Part shown: positions 62,312-64,000 of the stretch, piece after piece
Layout of the letters: the number at the start of each line of letters is the position of its first letter
Numbering within the stretch: the first letter of the stretch is position 1
DNA from: Streptomyces katrae
GTDB taxonomy: Bacteria; Actinomycetota; Actinomycetes; Streptomycetales; Streptomycetaceae
Direction: 5' to 3'
DNA length: 64,000 nucleotides
Assembly (NCBI RefSeq): GCF_000717655.1
Contig: NZ_JNZY01000003.1
Location: forward strand, 124,001 to 188,000
Translations under genes and position numbers: made by a program
Notes under the pieces: generated by a model
The model's input: only the letters and a program-made list of their open reading frames with translations
Told to the model about the DNA's origin: nothing
Database searches by the model: none

Positions 62312-63697
62312 TCAGCCGATGCCCCGCCAGCCCTGCGGGTCGATGCCGCCGGGCACCGGGGCCTGGGCGTCGTACGGCTCCCTCGTGAACACGAACGAGC
62401 CCAGATCGAGGTGGCTCACCGAACCGTCCTCGCGCCGGACCGCCCGCAGCGTCTCCCCCGCGTAGTAGCCGGAGAGCCCGGTCCAACTGCCGTCGGGTTC
62501 GGCCCGGAACCGGGCCGAGCGGCCCGTCACACCCACCGGGGCGAGCTCCAACAGCCCGTCCGCCTTCAGCCGCAGCACCTGCGCCGACGTCCCCCAGTAC
62601 CAGGGACCACACAGCTCCAGGGCGACCGGATCGGCCTCCCGGAACGGCCGCCAGGGCTGTGGGAACCGCGGCTCCGCGTCCGCGACGATCGCCACCAGGT
62701 CCGCGGCCACCGTCGCGGCGGGCAGCCCCGACGTGCAGTTCGCCAGCACCACGGCCGCCACGTCGTCCGCCTCGCTCAGCCACAGCCCTGCGACGAATCC
62801 CGGGAGGGAGCCGCTGTGGCCGGCGAGCCTGCGTCCGCCGCCGTCCGTCAGCTGCACGCCGAGCCCGTAGCCCAGCTCGGCGAAACCAGGCTCCGGCGGA
62901 GAGGCCGGCGTCCGCATCTCCCGTACGGTCTCCGCGCTCAGCACCCGCTCGTCACCACGGGCGAGGAACACCGCGAACCGCGCCAAGTCGCGCGTCGTGG
63001 ACCAGAGTTGCCCGGCCGCGGCCATCAGCCCCAGATCCTCCAGCGGCTCGGGCATCATCACGTCGGCCCACGGGTGCACCGCCCAGCCGCCCGCGTGCGG
63101 AGCCTGCGGCTGAGCCGTCGTACGGTCCAGGGCCAGCGGCTCCAGGACCTCGGCCCGGAGCACCTCTTCCCACGGCTTCCCGCGTACGGCCTCCACGAGC
63201 GAACCCAGCAGCGTGTAGCCGGGGTTGGAGTAGTGGTGCCGCCGTCCGGGCTGGAAGCGGAACGGCTCCTCGCCCAGCACGTCGGCCAGCCCGGGGCGCA
63301 GGGCACCGGGCGTACGCTCCCACCACTCGCCGGGCGTTTCAGCCGCCAATCCACTCGTGTGGGCCAGCAGTTGGGCGACGGTCACCTCCCCGGCGGCCGT
63401 GCCCGGCAGGTACTTCTCCAGCGGGTCCTCGAGCTGCAGCAGCCCCTCGTCGCGCAGCCGCATCACCAGAACAGCGGTGAAGGTCTTGCTGATCGACCCG
63501 ATCCGGTACTGCACGTTCCCGTCGGGTCCGTGCCCCTCGACGGAGGTCCGGGAGCCCTCCCAGACCACCTCACCGCCGCGGGCCACGGCCGCCACCACCG
63601 ACGGCGCCCGTCCCTCGCTCTGTGCAACGGCGATCCGGTGCCTCAGCGCACGCCGGGTGGCAGGGAGCAGTTCCAGGTCTTCAGATACGGCATCCAT
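62312..63697 (-). CDS. serine hydrolase, class C beta-lactamase family
   Basis: A 461-residue penicillin-binding-fold hydrolase. SxxK is SISK in RIGSISKTFTAVL (about 69-72), YxN is YSN in HHYSNPGYTLLG (about 157-159), and the HxG triad is in LAGHSGSLPGF. No clear signal peptide is visible, so it may be cytoplasmic and act as an esterase or amidase rather than a beta-lactamase. The C-terminal 130 residues form a lipocalin-like extension. Confidence 0.87.
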   Translation of the reverse strand: MDAVSEDLELLPATRRALRHRIAVAQSEGRAPSVVAAVARGGEVVWEGSRTSVEGHGPDGNVQYRIGSISKTFTAVLVMRLRDEGLLQLEDPLEKYLPGTAAGEVTVAQLLAHTSGLAAETPGEWWERTPGALRPGLADVLGEEPFRFQPGRRHHYSNPGYTLLGSLVEAVRGKPWEEVLRAEVLEPLALDRTTAQPQAPHAGGWAVHPWADVMMPEPLEDLGLMAAAGQLWSTTRDLARFAVFLARGDERVLSAETVREMRTPASPPEPGFAELGYGLGVQLTDGGGRRLAGHSGSLPGFVAGLWLSEADDVAAVVLANCTSGLPAATVAADLVAIVADAEPRFPQPWRPFREADPVALELCGPWYWGTSAQVLRLKADGLLELAPVGVTGRSARFRAEPDGSWTGLSGYYAGETLRAVRREDGSVSHLDLGSFVFTREPYDAQAPVPGGIDPQGWRGIG

Positions 63698-63706
63698 GAT
63701 CGGATG

Positions 63707-64000
63707 CTACGTGTTGGCCATGTCCACGAACCGCGAATAGTGGCCCTGGAAGGCGACCGTGATCGTCGCCGTGGGGCCGTTACGGTGCTTCGCCACGATC
63801 AGGTCCGCCTCGCCCGCGCGGGGAGACTCCTTCTCGTACGCGTCCTCACGGTGCAACAGGATCACCATGTCGGCGTCCTGCTCGATCGAGCCCGACTCAC
63901 GCAGGTCGGAGACCATCGGCTTCTTGTCGGTGCGCTGCTCGGGACCACGGTTCAGCTGCGACAGCGCGATCACCGGCACCTCGAGCTCCTTGGCCAGCAG
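63707..64000 (-). CDS. dnaB: replicative DNA helicase, C-terminal part
   Basis: About 97 codons are visible and the rest lies beyond the window. The sequence LAKELEVPVIALSQLNRGPEQRTDKKPMVSDLRESGSIEQDADMVILLHREDAYEKES contains RecA-fold motifs H3 (ALSQLNR) and H4 (SDLRESGSIEQDAD) with the arginine finger region, followed by the family C-terminus. No intein is seen in this part. It unwinds DNA at the fork and its location agrees with an origin-proximal region. Confidence 0.96.
   Translation of the reverse strand: MLAKELEVPVIALSQLNRGPEQRTDKKPMVSDLRESGSIEQDADMVILLHREDAYEKESPRAGEADLIVAKHRNGPTATITVAFQGHYSRFVDMANT

Overview
The window is high-GC DNA with strong third-position GC bias, many GTG starts, and families typical of Streptomyces: SsgA, DUF5926, DUF5326, a fused CydDC, and the sco/ecuC/dtpA copper operon. 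At least eight ParB-binding parS sites (TGTTTCACGTGAAACA) and the 3' end of dnaB at the right edge place it on the origin-proximal arm of a Streptomyces chromosome. From memory, the gene order runs parallel to the S. coelicolor region between dnaB and the DUF5926 gene. I see no rRNA, tRNA, CRISPR array, insertion sequence or prophage.

Layout. 1-6.6 kb: DUF5926 gene end, a candidate small RNA, a secreted protein, a primase/polymerase-like protein, a GAF-SpoIIE phosphatase, an Xaa-Pro aminopeptidase and an RsbW-like kinase. 6.8-12.9 kb: extracytoplasmic copper operon (membrane protein, YcnI, Sco, ECuC, CopC-CopD, DtpA). 13-16.5 kb: pheA, serS and a HAD phosphatase. 16.7-21 kb: rhomboid-like protein and a double ABC-2 exporter. 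21-25 kb: M24 peptidase, EphD-like fusion, MerR regulator. 25-31.7 kb: aquaporin, KptA, and an Hsp90-like ATPase paired with a 1004-residue TPR protein. 31.7-35.5 kb: LLM oxidoreductase, HAD phosphatase, DevS-like kinase. 35.5-41.8 kb: cydA-cydB-cydDC behind a perfect Rex operator. 41.8-50.3 kb: cyclophilin-like protein, aromatic aminotransferase, LacI regulator, metallophosphatase, membrane protein, aldo/keto reductase with a MerR-type promoter, thiC with its TPP riboswitch. 50.4-56 kb: YibE/F protein, ssgA and ssgR, small membrane proteins, cupin, and a PLP lyase preceded by a remnant of a low-molecular-weight tyrosine phosphatase. 56-64 kb: LysR, Nudix, flavohaemoglobin-like protein, HAD, two GNATs, an AlkZ-fold protein, a serine hydrolase and dnaB.

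How genes work together. The copper operon should deliver copper to cytochrome c oxidase. The bd oxidase genes, Rex operator and neighbouring DevS-like kinase form a low-oxygen module. ssgR is likely to control ssgA in sporulation.

The most notable non-gene signals are two clusters of DnaA-box-like sequences (13939-14248 and 25026-25129, the second between convergent genes), a DnaA box inside a long hairpin (21037-21067), a parS array with an exact 27-bp period (32628-32697), parS sites embedded in coding sequence, four short tandem repeats at or just after stop codons, and the phosphatase remnant at 54572-54655.
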